From NCBI RefSeq assembly GCF_000271845.1, contig NZ_JH719393.1, positions 949,457 to 1,013,456 of the forward strand: a stretch of DNA of 64,000 bases, read 5' to 3'. Made by a program: the position numbers and the translations under genes. Shown one piece after another: positions 20,089 through 28,983 of this stretch. The notes under the pieces are model-generated. The model was not told the DNA's origin. It made no database searches and worked only from the letters and a program-made list of their open reading frames with translations. Position 1 is the first letter of the stretch; each line of letters begins with the position of its first letter. Origin of the DNA: Rhizobium leguminosarum bv. trifolii WSM2297 (GTDB lineage Bacteria > Pseudomonadota > Alphaproteobacteria > Rhizobiales > Rhizobiaceae).

Positions 20089-20177
20089 CGGTTAGGGCTG
20101 TATTGGCCTGTCATAGAACTGACCTGCCACGGAGCTTTCATCGATGACAGCCTCACGGTTTTTGAATCGATACCCGC

Positions 20178-21245
20178 TCAATCCGGTCGCAACGTCTTGC
20201 CCGATACCGCATCGAATAGGTGAAGCTTTCCTGGCCGAGGAGCGATCGTCGCAAGCTGCCCCGGCTCAAAATCGTGACGGTCGGAAAGCACCGCGACAAG
20301 CTCGCCGGACCCGTAGCGCAAGAAGACCATCGTCTCATGGCCGGTGGGTTCGGTGACGTTGACGGTCGTATCGAGGCCGCTTTGGCTGAGCGACAGGTGT
20401 TCGGGCCGGACGCCCAGGAGCACGGCCTGTCCGTCGGTCGCCTGCGGGGTGAAACCGAGCACAATCTCGTCGCCGGTCTCCGTTACGAAGATCGCACCGT
20501 CGGCCTTGTAGCGGCCTTTCAGCAGATTCATCGACGGCGAGCCGATAAAGGCTGCCACGAACGTATTGCGGGGACGATCGTAGAGTTCGAGCGGTGTGCC
20601 GATCTGTTCGACCTTGCCGCCCTGCATCACCACGATCTTGTCGGCCATGGTCATCGCTTCGACCTGGTCATGGGTGACATAGATCGTCGTGGTTCTCAGC
20701 CGCTGGTGCAGCTCCTTGATCTCCTTGCGCATCTGCACGCGCAGCTTGGCGTCGAGGTTCGACAAGGGTTCGTCGAACAGGAAGACTTGCGGCGATCTGA
20801 CGATGGCTCGTCCCATCGCCACGCGCTGGCGCTGACCACCTGAAAGCTGGCGTGGGTAGCGGTCGAGATAGGGCACAAGGTCGAGCGTTTCGGCCGCCGC
20901 TTGCAGCCGCTGCTTGATGACGTCGGCCGGCTGCTTCTGCAGACGGAGCGCAAAGACCATGTTTTCGGCAACGGTTTTGTGCGGGTAAAGCGCATAACTT
21001 TGAAAGACCATCGCGATGTCGCGATCCTTCGGCGGCAGATTGTTGACGACCTTTCCGCCGATCGAGATGGTGCCGCCGGTGATGCTTTCAAGCCCCGCGA
21101 CCATGCGCAACAACGTCGATTTGCCGCAACCGGACGGGCCGACGAGCACGACAAATTCGCCGTCGCGAATGTCGATATCGACGCCATGCAGAATGTTGAC
21201 GGCGCCATAGGCTTTCCGCGCCTCTGAAATATTGACCTCAGCCAT
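20178..21245 (-). CDS. Sugar ABC transporter ATP-binding protein (MalK/UgpC type)
   Basis: This 355-aa ATPase has Walker A GPSGCGKST at residues 36-44, signature LSGGQRQR, Walker B VFLFDEPLSNLD and a C-terminal TOBE-like regulatory domain. It energises carbohydrate uptake. It is transcribed away from the binding-protein/permease operon at 21583-25325 across a shared promoter region holding two identical operators, so both units are probably controlled by the LacI regulator encoded at 25333. Confidence 0.93.
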   Translation of the reverse strand: MAEVNISEARKAYGAVNILHGVDIDIRDGEFVVLVGPSGCGKSTLLRMVAGLESITGGTISIGGKVVNNLPPKDRDIAMVFQSYALYPHKTVAENMVFALRLQKQPADVIKQRLQAAAETLDLVPYLDRYPRQLSGGQRQRVAMGRAIVRSPQVFLFDEPLSNLDAKLRVQMRKEIKELHQRLRTTTIYVTHDQVEAMTMADKIVVMQGGKVEQIGTPLELYDRPRNTFVAAFIGSPSMNLLKGRYKADGAIFVTETGDEIVLGFTPQATDGQAVLLGVRPEHLSLSQSGLDTTVNVTEPTGHETMVFLRYGSGELVAVLSDRHDFEPGQLATIAPRPGKLHLFDAVSGKTLRPD

Positions 21246-21374
21246 ATGCCTCCCACTCGTTTTCCAGCTCCCCCGGCAGTCCCGGGACGTATGTATCTCT
21301 CGACAATATCCTCGGCCTTAGGCTTGGCGAAAACCGCGCTCTGCCTTGCTCGAACATATCGTCAAGCCTCCTCC

Positions 21375-21388
21375 ATGAAACGTTTCAT
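21375..21388. promoter_or_regulatory. LacI-family operator, copy 1
   Basis: ATGAAACGTTTCAT is a perfect 14-bp palindrome with the central CG typical of LacI/GalR operators. It lies just upstream of a possible -35 element (21395-21400). The likely ligand-responsive repressor is the LacI protein at 25333-26370. Confidence 0.8.
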
Positions 21389-21462
21389 TTATGATTGACT
21401 TTTCCCGCTTGCCGTCTAATGCTCAATGGCGAGGCCGAGAGGAGCGGTTTCCAGCAAGAAAT

Positions 21463-21476
21463 ATGAAACGTTTCAT
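21463..21476. promoter_or_regulatory. LacI-family operator, copy 2
   Basis: This is an exact second copy of ATGAAACGTTTCAT, 88 bp (centre to centre) from copy 1. Two operators at this distance allow a repressor tetramer to loop the DNA or two dimers to act on the divergent promoters. Confidence 0.8.
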
Positions 21477-21582
21477 TTTCTTGTGTACCAAATAGTTCTG
21501 CGCGAGACCAGTCCCAAAATCGGACCGGAGCCAATCCGGAAAGACTGGCGGGAGGCAGCGCACCAACGTGGAGGAGGAAAGC

Positions 21583-23223
21583 ATGAAAGTCGAAATATAC
21601 GATGCATTGATGTGCCGTCAGGCAAGCCGCCGCGACGTCCTGCGCGGAACGGCAAGTGCGGCGGCTCTGCTCGGTCTATCGGGCGCGATGGGCGGAGTTC
21701 CGGGCGTGGCGTTTGCTACCGACGATGTGCGCGCCCAGATCCTTCAGATTCCCGGCGTCGGCAAGGGCTCGCCGACGGATGCAGACTGGCAGAAGGTTGG
21801 CGAGCTCTGTCTCGGCCCGACCAAGGCAAACATCAAGCAAGGCGAATTTGCCGGTGTCGAGCTGACCTTCATGGGGCTCAACAATCAGAACCTGCACAAC
21901 TTCCTGTTTCGCGGTTTCCTGAAGCCGTGGGAAGCCTATACCGGCGCCAAGATCAACTGGATCGACCTTGCCCAGGCTGACTACAACGCCCGCCTTCAGC
22001 AGTCGATCGCGACCGGCACGGTCGATTTCGACATTCTGGAAATGGGCGCACCCTTCGAAGGCGATACCGCCGGACGAGGGCTTCTGGACGAGATGCCTGA
22101 CTGGGTTGCAAAGCAGATCGAGGCCGACGATCTGGTGAGCTACCTGAAGCCGCCGGTCGGCACCTGGGACGGCAAGACCTATCGCGTGACGATCGACGGC
22201 GACTGCCACACCTTCGCCTATCGCAAGGATTACTTCGGTGAAGGCTCGATCAGCGGCATGGCCGAGCCGCCGAAGACCTGGCAGGAGGTCAACGCAGCCT
22301 CCAAGGCGCTGATCGGCAAGACCGATCCGCTGACCAGTCAGCCGGCCTACGGTTATCTCGATCCGCTCAAGGGCTGGGGCGGTTTCGGCTTCTATTTCAT
22401 CGAGAATCGCGCGACTGCGTACGCCAAATATCCGGGTGACCCGGCTTGGCTGTTCGATCCTGAAAACATGAAGCCGCTGGTCAATAACCCTGCCTGGGTC
22501 CAGGCGATCCAGGACGTCCTCGATCTGATCGCCGCCAAGGCCTATCCGGCCGATCAGATCAATGCCGATCCCGGCACCACGGCCTTCTCGCAGTTCCTGG
22601 CAGGCACCGGCGCCATGCTGATGTGGTGGGGTGACGTCGGCTCCGGTGCACGCACCTCGGACACGTCGGTCGTCGGCGATGTGGTTGGCTTCGGCATCAA
22701 CCGCGGCTCGAACCGGGTCTACAACCGCAAGACCGGGCAATGGGAAGACAAGTATAACGAAGCGCCCAACATGGCCTATCTCGGCTGGGGCATCTACGTC
22801 ACCAAGCAGGTTTCCGGCGACGAGAAGAAGCGCAAGGCGGCCTGGTCTGCTGCCGCCCATCTCGGCGGCAAGGATCTGTCGCTGTGGACCTCGGCCTATC
22901 CCTCCGGTTTCCAGCCCTACCGCCAGTCCAACTTCAACTACGACGAATGGGAAAAGGCGGGTTACGATCGCGCCTATATCGAGGACTATCTGGGTTCGAA
23001 TGCGGACAGCTATAACCACCCGAACGCCGCCATCGAACCGCGCATTCCCGGTATCTTCCAATATTACTCAGTCGCTGAAGACGAATTGGCAAAGGGCTTT
23101 GCCGGACAATACAAGTCGGCGCAGGAGACCGCGGATGCGATTGCGGCCGCCTGGGAAAAGATCACCGATCAGATCGGCCGCGACAGCCAGTTGAAACTCT
23201 ATCGGACGAGCCTCGGGCTCTGA
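21583..23223 (+). CDS. Sugar ABC transporter substrate-binding protein with Tat signal
   Basis: The 546-aa protein begins with a twin-arginine signal (SRRDVLRG, followed by a hydrophobic Ala/Leu/Gly stretch and AFAT). The mature part is a family 1 extracellular solute-binding protein that would catch a sugar in the periplasm and hand it to the permeases downstream. It is longer than the usual 400-430 aa of this family. ATG 21583 has the strong site GAGGAGGAAA; an in-frame start at 21568 is less likely. The Tat signal implies export after folding. Confidence 0.88.
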   Translation: MKVEIYDALMCRQASRRDVLRGTASAAALLGLSGAMGGVPGVAFATDDVRAQILQIPGVGKGSPTDADWQKVGELCLGPTKANIKQGEFAGVELTFMGLNNQNLHNFLFRGFLKPWEAYTGAKINWIDLAQADYNARLQQSIATGTVDFDILEMGAPFEGDTAGRGLLDEMPDWVAKQIEADDLVSYLKPPVGTWDGKTYRVTIDGDCHTFAYRKDYFGEGSISGMAEPPKTWQEVNAASKALIGKTDPLTSQPAYGYLDPLKGWGGFGFYFIENRATAYAKYPGDPAWLFDPENMKPLVNNPAWVQAIQDVLDLIAAKAYPADQINADPGTTAFSQFLAGTGAMLMWWGDVGSGARTSDTSVVGDVVGFGINRGSNRVYNRKTGQWEDKYNEAPNMAYLGWGIYVTKQVSGDEKKRKAAWSAAAHLGGKDLSLWTSAYPSGFQPYRQSNFNYDEWEKAGYDRAYIEDYLGSNADSYNHPNAAIEPRIPGIFQYYSVAEDELAKGFAGQYKSAQETADAIAAAWEKITDQIGRDSQLKLYRTSLGL

Positions 23224-23295
23224 CCGCTTGACACCAATACGCTGGCGGACCGGAAGCGGTTCGCCGGCGCTCATTCTGTCCGGACGAGGAAAATC

Positions 23296-24414
23296 ATGTC
23301 GACAGTCGAAGGCGACCTGCTCCACACGGTCGAAGCCGGCTCCATTTCCGCGAGCCGTCGTTTCTGGGGCCGCGCGGCCCTATGGCTAAGCGCCATATGG
23401 TTCATCACATCCTTCGTATTGCAGGGTGCCCATGAAATGGGCTGGACCGGTTGGGGCTTTGCCAACTGGCGGCCGGTTCTTTATGCCTATTTTCTCTGGG
23501 CAGCCGTTCTTTGCGTCACGCGCGTCGTCATCCACGGCGAGGCGGGCAAGAAGGCGCTTTTTGTCCTGCCTGCCGCGCTTTTCGTCGTGTCGATGGTGGT
23601 GTTCCCACTGCTCTTTGCGCTCTGGATCGGCTTTTCCGATTGGAACCTCGCCTCCTCGACGGGGCGGCGTTTCAACGGGCTCGACAATGTGCGCCGGATG
23701 ATCGCCGATCCGTTCTATGCCAATGCGCTGCTGAACATGGTCCTTTATTGCCTGGCCATCGCCATCGAATATGCGATCGCCTTCGGCCTGGCGCTGCTCC
23801 TCAACCAGGAAATCGTCGCCCGCAAATTCTGGCGCGTTACCTTTCTGGTGCCCTTGATGCTATCGCCGGTGGCGGTGAGCTGGATGGTCGGCAAGTCGAT
23901 GCTGGAGACTCGTTTCGGCCCGGTCGCGCGCTTTGCCCGCTGGCTCGGCTGGGAAAATCCGTCCTTCTTCGGTGATCCGCTGACGGCGAAACTTTCGATC
24001 ATGATCATGGATGCCTGGACCTTCATTCCCTTCATGATGATCATGCTGCTCGCCGGATTGCAGGGCCTGTCAAGGGAGGTGCTGGAGGCGGCCGAAGTCG
24101 ATGGCGCCACCAAATGGCAGCGCTTCTGGAAGGTCACGTTCCCGCTGATGCTGCCGGTTTCGGTAACGGCGGTGATGATCCGGGTGATCTTCAAGCTCAA
24201 GCTCGCCGACATCATCATCACGGTGACATCGGGAGGTCCCGGCGGGGCGACGGACTCCGTCACCAGTTTCATCTATCGTGAATATCGCGATCGTTCGAAT
24301 GTCGGATACGGCACCTTGCTCGCGCTCGTCTATCTGGTGATCATCGTCTTCGGGATGACAATGCTGATGAAGATCTCGGACCGTATCGTCAAGCGGATGA
24401 CAGGAAGGCTCTGA
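23296..24414 (+). CDS. Sugar ABC transporter permease 1 (MalF-like) with extra N-terminal helices
   Basis: The 372-aa membrane protein has two additional N-terminal hydrophobic segments (about residues 27-46 and 57-76), followed by the standard six-helix MalF-type permease core. The EAA loop is EVLEAAEVDGATKWQRFWKVTFPLMLP, cut here as two blocks (EAAEVDGATKWQ and FWKVTFPLMLP), which contacts the ATPase. Its last base is shared with the ATG of the second permease gene, so they are translationally coupled. Confidence 0.9.
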   Translation: MSTVEGDLLHTVEAGSISASRRFWGRAALWLSAIWFITSFVLQGAHEMGWTGWGFANWRPVLYAYFLWAAVLCVTRVVIHGEAGKKALFVLPAALFVVSMVVFPLLFALWIGFSDWNLASSTGRRFNGLDNVRRMIADPFYANALLNMVLYCLAIAIEYAIAFGLALLLNQEIVARKFWRVTFLVPLMLSPVAVSWMVGKSMLETRFGPVARFARWLGWENPSFFGDPLTAKLSIMIMDAWTFIPFMMIMLLAGLQGLSREVLEAAEVDGATKWQRFWKVTFPLMLPVSVTAVMIRVIFKLKLADIIITVTSGGPGGATDSVTSFIYREYRDRSNVGYGTLLALVYLVIIVFGMTMLMKISDRIVKRMTGRL

Positions 24415-25325
24415 TGGTTCGCATCGATTTCGAAAAATACGGGCGGGCTCAGCGCATTCGTTGGTGGGCCATGCGTTTGGCCGTCTACGGCCTGCTCGTC
24501 ACCTGGGCGTGCATCTGCATCTTCCCGCTGTTCTGGACGGTTTCGACCTCGTTCAAAACGGCCGCGGATGTCATGCGCGGCAATCTGATCCCCTGGTTCA
24601 ACTTTACGCCCAGCTGGCTCGGCTGGCGCTCGCTCGGGCTCTCTCCCGATACGATTTCCCAGGTATCGACGGTGCGTGACGAGTTCATGCGCAGGCTCTG
24701 GAACAGCGTCATCATCTCCGTCAGTGCGTCCGCTCTTGCGGTCGTGCTCGGATCGATGGCGGCCTATGGCCTCAGCCGCTTTTCCTACAAGTTCGGCCAT
24801 ATGCGCAATTCCGACATTTCCTTTTTCTTCCTGTCGCAGCTCATCATGCCGCCCGTCGTCCTCGCCCTGCCCTTCCTGGTTCTATATAAGGAGCTGGCGC
24901 TGCTCGACACCTACGCGGGCATGATCGCCGTCTATACGCTGATGGTCCTGCCGATTGTCGTCTGGATCATGCGCGACCAGTTCGCCACCATCCCGGTAGA
25001 GCTCGAGGAGGCCGCCCTGGTCGATGGCCTGTCGATATGGGGCGCGTTTGGCCGAATCATCGTGCCGCTGGTTCTGCCGGGCATGGTGGCCGCGTTCCTG
25101 CTGGCGCTGATCCTGTGCTGGAACGAATATTTCTTCGCAGCACTGCTGACCTCCACCAATACCAACACGCTGCCGGTGATGATTGCCAGCCAGACAGGCA
25201 GCCAGGGCATCAACTGGTGGTCGATGGCGGCCCTTTCGACCGCCGGTATCCTCCCGCTTGTTGTCGTCGGCGTCGTGCTGGAAAAGCACATCATCGCCGG
25301 GATGACCGCAGGCGCCGTAAAATAG
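24414..25325 (+). CDS. Sugar ABC transporter permease 2 (MalG-like)
   Basis: This 303-aa inner-membrane protein has six predicted helices and the EAA-loop motif EEAALVDGLSIWGAFGRIIV near residue 200. With permease 1 it forms the sugar channel. The start overlaps the preceding stop (TGATG at 24412-24416). The regulator gene follows only seven bases after the stop. Confidence 0.92.
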   Translation: MVRIDFEKYGRAQRIRWWAMRLAVYGLLVTWACICIFPLFWTVSTSFKTAADVMRGNLIPWFNFTPSWLGWRSLGLSPDTISQVSTVRDEFMRRLWNSVIISVSASALAVVLGSMAAYGLSRFSYKFGHMRNSDISFFFLSQLIMPPVVLALPFLVLYKELALLDTYAGMIAVYTLMVLPIVVWIMRDQFATIPVELEEAALVDGLSIWGAFGRIIVPLVLPGMVAAFLLALILCWNEYFFAALLTSTNTNTLPVMIASQTGSQGINWWSMAALSTAGILPLVVVGVVLEKHIIAGMTAGAVK

Positions 25326-25332
25326 CTGCGGG

Positions 25333-26370
25333 ATGGCGAAAATGTCGAAGATGCCTACAGTCAAGGATGTCGCCGGTTATGCAGGCGTCTCTGTGGGCAC
25401 CGTTTCGCGTGTGCTGTCGGGCGAAGTCGCGGTCAAACCCATGCTGCGCGAAAAGGTCAACGACGCCATTTCTGCGCTCGGTTACCGGCCGAACGTCACC
25501 GCCAGAGCACTGCGGACCAGAAGAACCGACGTCATCGGCCTCATTGTTCCCGACATCACCAATCCGTTCTTTGTGCAGCTTGCGGCAAGCGTCGAGCGTG
25601 CGGCGCTCGAGCGTGCGCATAGCCTTATGCTGGCAAGCTCGCATGACGATCGCGAGGCGGAGCAGCACCACGTTTCAGCCTTTCTCCACCGGTCGGTGCG
25701 CGGCATCATCGTGGTGGCTTCGAGCGACGGTTCAGGCTTTCATCTGCCGGCATCGGTCCCGATCATCTCGCTGGACCGGCGCTTCGGCACCTTTCCCCTG
25801 GTGTCGACCAACCATGCGCAGGCGGCCGCGCTGATTGCGGATCATCTCCATGGGCTGGGACATCGCCGCATCGCCTATATTGCCGGGCCGGCCGATACCG
25901 AGGCGGGGCGCATGCGCAAGGAGGGCTTCGTCGGTCGCATGGAGGAGTTCGGCAAGACCGGCGAACCCGTTGAACTGGAAATTGCCTATGGCAGGTTCGA
26001 CTATGAGTCCGGTGAAAGAATTGCCCGCGATCTGCTTTCGCGCCCGTCCCACCAGCGGCCGACGGCGATTGCGGCGGCCAGCGATCAGCAGGCCATCGGT
26101 GCGCTGCGGGCTGCGCGCGATCTCAAGATCGACGTGCCGCGAAAACTATCGGTTACCGGTTTCGATGACATTTCGCTCGCCAATCTCGTCGTTCCCAGGC
26201 TGACGACCATACGTCAGCCGGCAGACATGCTGGCTCGCCGCGCGGTCGGCCTTCTGCTGGCGGAACCAGCGGGCGCGGAAGACGAAATGGTCGACGGGTC
26301 CCTGATCGTGCGCGGGTCGAGCGGCGCCTGCCCGCGACCCAAAGCGGATGCCGCCGGCCACACGAATTGA
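25333..26370 (+). CDS. LacI family transcriptional regulator
   Basis: The 345-aa protein has an N-terminal LacI helix-turn-helix (TVKDVAGYAGVSVGTVSRVL) and a periplasmic-binding-protein-like effector domain. It is encoded directly downstream of the permeases, and its probable targets are the two ATGAAACGTTTCAT operators at 21375 and 21463. The start could be ATG 25333, 25342 or 25351; the HTH begins right after the last. A sugar or sugar phosphate of this pathway is the expected inducer. Confidence 0.93.
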   Translation: MAKMSKMPTVKDVAGYAGVSVGTVSRVLSGEVAVKPMLREKVNDAISALGYRPNVTARALRTRRTDVIGLIVPDITNPFFVQLAASVERAALERAHSLMLASSHDDREAEQHHVSAFLHRSVRGIIVVASSDGSGFHLPASVPIISLDRRFGTFPLVSTNHAQAAALIADHLHGLGHRRIAYIAGPADTEAGRMRKEGFVGRMEEFGKTGEPVELEIAYGRFDYESGERIARDLLSRPSHQRPTAIAAASDQQAIGALRAARDLKIDVPRKLSVTGFDDISLANLVVPRLTTIRQPADMLARRAVGLLLAEPAGAEDEMVDGSLIVRGSSGACPRPKADAAGHTN

Positions 26371-26374
26371 AGAG

Positions 26375-26390
26375 GGCCGGCGCGCCGGCC
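26375..26390. promoter_or_regulatory. Perfect 16-bp GC palindrome between regulator and fucU-like gene
   Basis: GGCCGGCGCGCCGGCC is fully self-complementary and sits just after the lacI stop. As RNA it could form a 6-bp stem with loop CGCG. No T tract follows, so an attenuator or protein-binding role is as likely as termination. Confidence 0.4.
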
Positions 26391-26412
26391 ATGAGAAAAG
26401 GATGAAAGATCA

Positions 26413-26874
26413 ATGCTCAAGGGAATTCGGGCCGAACTCAACGGCGACATTCTTCAAGCACTTTGCAACATGGGACATGGCGATTATCTCGTCATTTCCG
26501 ACATGAATTTTCCGTCGGATTCGATTGCCCGGCAGACTCGCCTGGGGACGCTGCTGACCATGGAAAACATTGCCGCGCCGCAGGCAATCGATGCGATCCT
26601 GTCGGTCTTGCCGCTCGACACACCGATCCAGCCTTCGGTGGGCCGCATGGAAGTCATTGGCAAGCCGGATGAAATTCCGCCGATACAGCAGGAGGTCCAG
26701 GCAATCGTCGACCGCGCTGAAGGCAAGCCGTCGCCCATGTATCCCGTCGAACGGATGGCCTTCTACGACATCGCCAAAAAGGCCTACTGCGTCATCGCCA
26801 CCGGGGAACTGCGTTTCTATGGATGTTTCCTTCTGACAAAGGGCGTCATTCCGGCGGAAGAGGCGGTCCGATGA
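26413..26874 (+). CDS. RbsD/FucU family sugar mutarotase
   Basis: The 153-aa protein matches the FucU branch: the N terminus MLKGIRAEL, the catalytic-His block MGHGDYLVISD and the C-terminal RFYGCFLLTKGV. Such enzymes interconvert anomers or ring forms of monosaccharides such as L-fucose or D-ribose so that the next enzyme gets the right one. It is joined by an ATGA overlap to a PfkB sugar kinase, implying that the imported sugar is mutarotated, then phosphorylated. Confidence 0.9.
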   Translation: MLKGIRAELNGDILQALCNMGHGDYLVISDMNFPSDSIARQTRLGTLLTMENIAAPQAIDAILSVLPLDTPIQPSVGRMEVIGKPDEIPPIQQEVQAIVDRAEGKPSPMYPVERMAFYDIAKKAYCVIATGELRFYGCFLLTKGVIPAEEAVR

Positions 26875-27800
26875 GCGAGAAAAGCGGGATCGTCATTCTC
26901 GGCATTTTTGCCGCCGACACCGCCTATAAGGCAAAACGCCTGCCCCATATCGCCGAGACGCTGATGGGATCGGGCTTCACGCTCGGGCCCGGAGGCAAGG
27001 GCTCCAACCAGGCGATTGCCGCGGCCAAGGCCGGAGGCAAGGTCACCTTCATTTCAAGGGTCGGCGCCGATCCCTTCGGCGAGATGGCCCTTGCGGCCTA
27101 TTCGCAAGCGGGTGTCAAAGCCAATGTGATGAAGATGGACGGCGTTTCCAGCGGCGCCGCCTTCATCTTCGTTGACGAGGTGAGCGGCGACAATGCGATC
27201 ATCGTCGTCCCGGGTGCCGCGGGCCTTATCGGCATTGACGATGTCGATGCGAACCGGGCGGAGATCGAAAGCGCTGCCCTTTTCATGACCCAGCTCGAAC
27301 AGCCGCTCGAGGCGGCGCTGCACGGCCTGGCGATGGCAAAAAGGGCAGGGGGCACGACGATCTTTAACCCCGCGCCGGCGCGCGCCATTCCGGACGACGT
27401 CTACGGCTTGTGCGATTTCATCGTCCCCAATGAGGTGGAAGCCGCCGAATTGGTGGGCCATCCGATTACAACTGATGAACAGGTCCGTTCGGCGGGCCGC
27501 ACTTTGCTGGATCGAGGGGCGCGAGCGGTGATCATCACGCTCGGCGCCCGCGGCGCATTTTATCACAGTGCCGGGCAGAGCGAATTCGTCCCCGCATTCT
27601 CGGCCGGGAATGTCATCGACACAACCGGGGCGGGGGACGCCTTTCTCGGCGGCTTCGCGACGGCGATTTCGGAAGGACAAGCACCGATCGAGGCGATCCG
27701 TTTCGGCTCTGCGACCGCCGCAATCGCCGTGACACGCCCGGGCACAGCCCCTGCCATGCCTTCACGCGGCGAAATCAGCGCCTTATTGCGCCGCTCGTGA
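26871..27800 (+). CDS. PfkB family carbohydrate kinase (ribokinase-like)
   Basis: The 309-aa kinase has the N-terminal PfkB signature GPGGKGSNQAIAAAKAGG and the C-terminal catalytic motif DTTGAGDAFLGG with the base Asp. It phosphorylates a monosaccharide with ATP. ATG 26871 overlaps the mutarotase stop by four bases; the longer open frame from 26823 lies inside that gene. The exact sugar cannot be read from sequence; ribose or a deoxy/hexose sugar is plausible. Confidence 0.92.
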   Translation: MSEKSGIVILGIFAADTAYKAKRLPHIAETLMGSGFTLGPGGKGSNQAIAAAKAGGKVTFISRVGADPFGEMALAAYSQAGVKANVMKMDGVSSGAAFIFVDEVSGDNAIIVVPGAAGLIGIDDVDANRAEIESAALFMTQLEQPLEAALHGLAMAKRAGGTTIFNPAPARAIPDDVYGLCDFIVPNEVEAAELVGHPITTDEQVRSAGRTLLDRGARAVIITLGARGAFYHSAGQSEFVPAFSAGNVIDTTGAGDAFLGGFATAISEGQAPIEAIRFGSATAAIAVTRPGTAPAMPSRGEISALLRRS

Positions 27801-27986
27801 TTGATATCGCAGGGCAATCCGGTGCACCGACTATAACAGCGTGGCGCCATTTTCGTGAGCTGGCGCTGCAACCCTAGTCAGCAGAACCTTCGCACCATCC
27901 TCAAGTATATGTTGCTTTACATACCATTAATGCAATTGCGCTAAATTTAGCATCAGCCAGAAACCTCCTCCGGACCTGCTAGAACA

Positions 27987-28973
27987 ATGCGCCTCCTGAT
28001 TGCAGCTTCCCTACTCGCATTGGCCGCAGTCCCGCCCGGAGCGGCCGCCGATCTTTCTGCCTATAAACGGCCGCTGACGGTGCCCTTCGAGGGGGTCACG
28101 GCCTATTCCCCTCAGCTCGCGACGCTCGGCAAGATGCTGTTCTTCGACCCCAGGCTTTCCGGCAACAAGAATATGACCTGCGCTAGCTGTCATAACCCGT
28201 CCTTCGGTTTCGAGACGCCGGTGAAGACGCCGATCGGTGCGGCCAATACCGCGCTCGGGCGCCAGGCGCCGACGGTTCTGAACGTTGCTTGGATATCGCC
28301 CTTCTTCTGGGACGGCCGTGCGCCGAACCTGGAGGAGCAGGCGGCAGGCCCGATCACAGCTGCGGCCGAAATGAACGGCAAGCTCGACACCGCCGTGACC
28401 GAAATGCAGGATATCCCTGATTACAAGAAATGGTTCGGCGAAGTATTCCCCGACAAGGGCATCAGCAAGGAGACGCTGCTGACGGCGATCGCCACCTATG
28501 AGCGGACGGTGGTTTCCAACTGGTCGCCCTTCGATCGCTGGGTCGACGGCGACGAGAAGGCGGTCTCCGACAGCGCCAAGCGGGGCTTCGAGCTGTTTAC
28601 CGGTACTGCCGGCTGCTCCGCCTGCCACACGGGCTGGAATTTCACCGACAACAAGTTCCATGACATCGGTCTGCCAGGCGACGATATCGGGCGCTACAAG
28701 ATCGATGCGAGCAGCCCGAACAATAAATATGCCTTCAAGACGCCTGGCTTGCGCAACACGCTCTACCGTGGCCCCTATATGCATGACGGCAGCCTGAAGA
28801 GCATGGACGAGGTGATCGTTCATTATGAGGGCGGCGGCGTCAGCCGTCCGTCGCTCGATCCTGCCATATCGCCCTTCCTGCTGACGGAAGAGGAAAGCAA
28901 CGATCTGATCGCTTTTCTGGGCACCCTGACCGCCGAAAAGCAAGACATCCCCCTTCCGACGCTGCCGAACTGA
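27987..28973 (+). CDS. Di-haem cytochrome c peroxidase / MauG-like protein
   Basis: The 328-aa periplasmic protein has a Sec signal (residues 1-21) and two c-type haem sites, CASCH (65-69) and CSACH (210-214), the CCP/MauG arrangement. The block [21 protein letters not shown] is typical. Its members reduce hydrogen peroxide or oxidise protein partners. Its stop lies ten bases before the start of a chemoreceptor gene, suggesting an operon linking peroxide or redox chemistry with signalling. An AT-rich stretch at 27905-27950 probably carries the promoter. Confidence 0.92.
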   Translation: MRLLIAASLLALAAVPPGAAADLSAYKRPLTVPFEGVTAYSPQLATLGKMLFFDPRLSGNKNMTCASCHNPSFGFETPVKTPIGAANTALGRQAPTVLNVAWISPFFWDGRAPNLEEQAAGPITAAAEMNGKLDTAVTEMQDIPDYKKWFGEVFPDKGISKETLLTAIATYERTVVSNWSPFDRWVDGDEKAVSDSAKRGFELFTGTAGCSACHTGWNFTDNKFHDIGLPGDDIGRYKIDASSPNNKYAFKTPGLRNTLYRGPYMHDGSLKSMDEVIVHYEGGGVSRPSLDPAISPFLLTEEESNDLIAFLGTLTAEKQDIPLPTLPN

Positions 28974-28983
28974 GGTGCAGGCG

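Larger units (their letters stand above)
21246..21582. promoter_or_regulatory. Divergent promoter region of the first sugar ABC system
   Basis: This 337-base gap separates the minus-strand ATPase gene from the plus-strand binding-protein gene. It holds two copies of a 14-bp palindrome (separate entries). TTGACT at 21395-21400, just after the first operator, could be a -35 element, but no good -10 at ideal spacing was found. No coding sequence was recognised. Confidence 0.6.
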
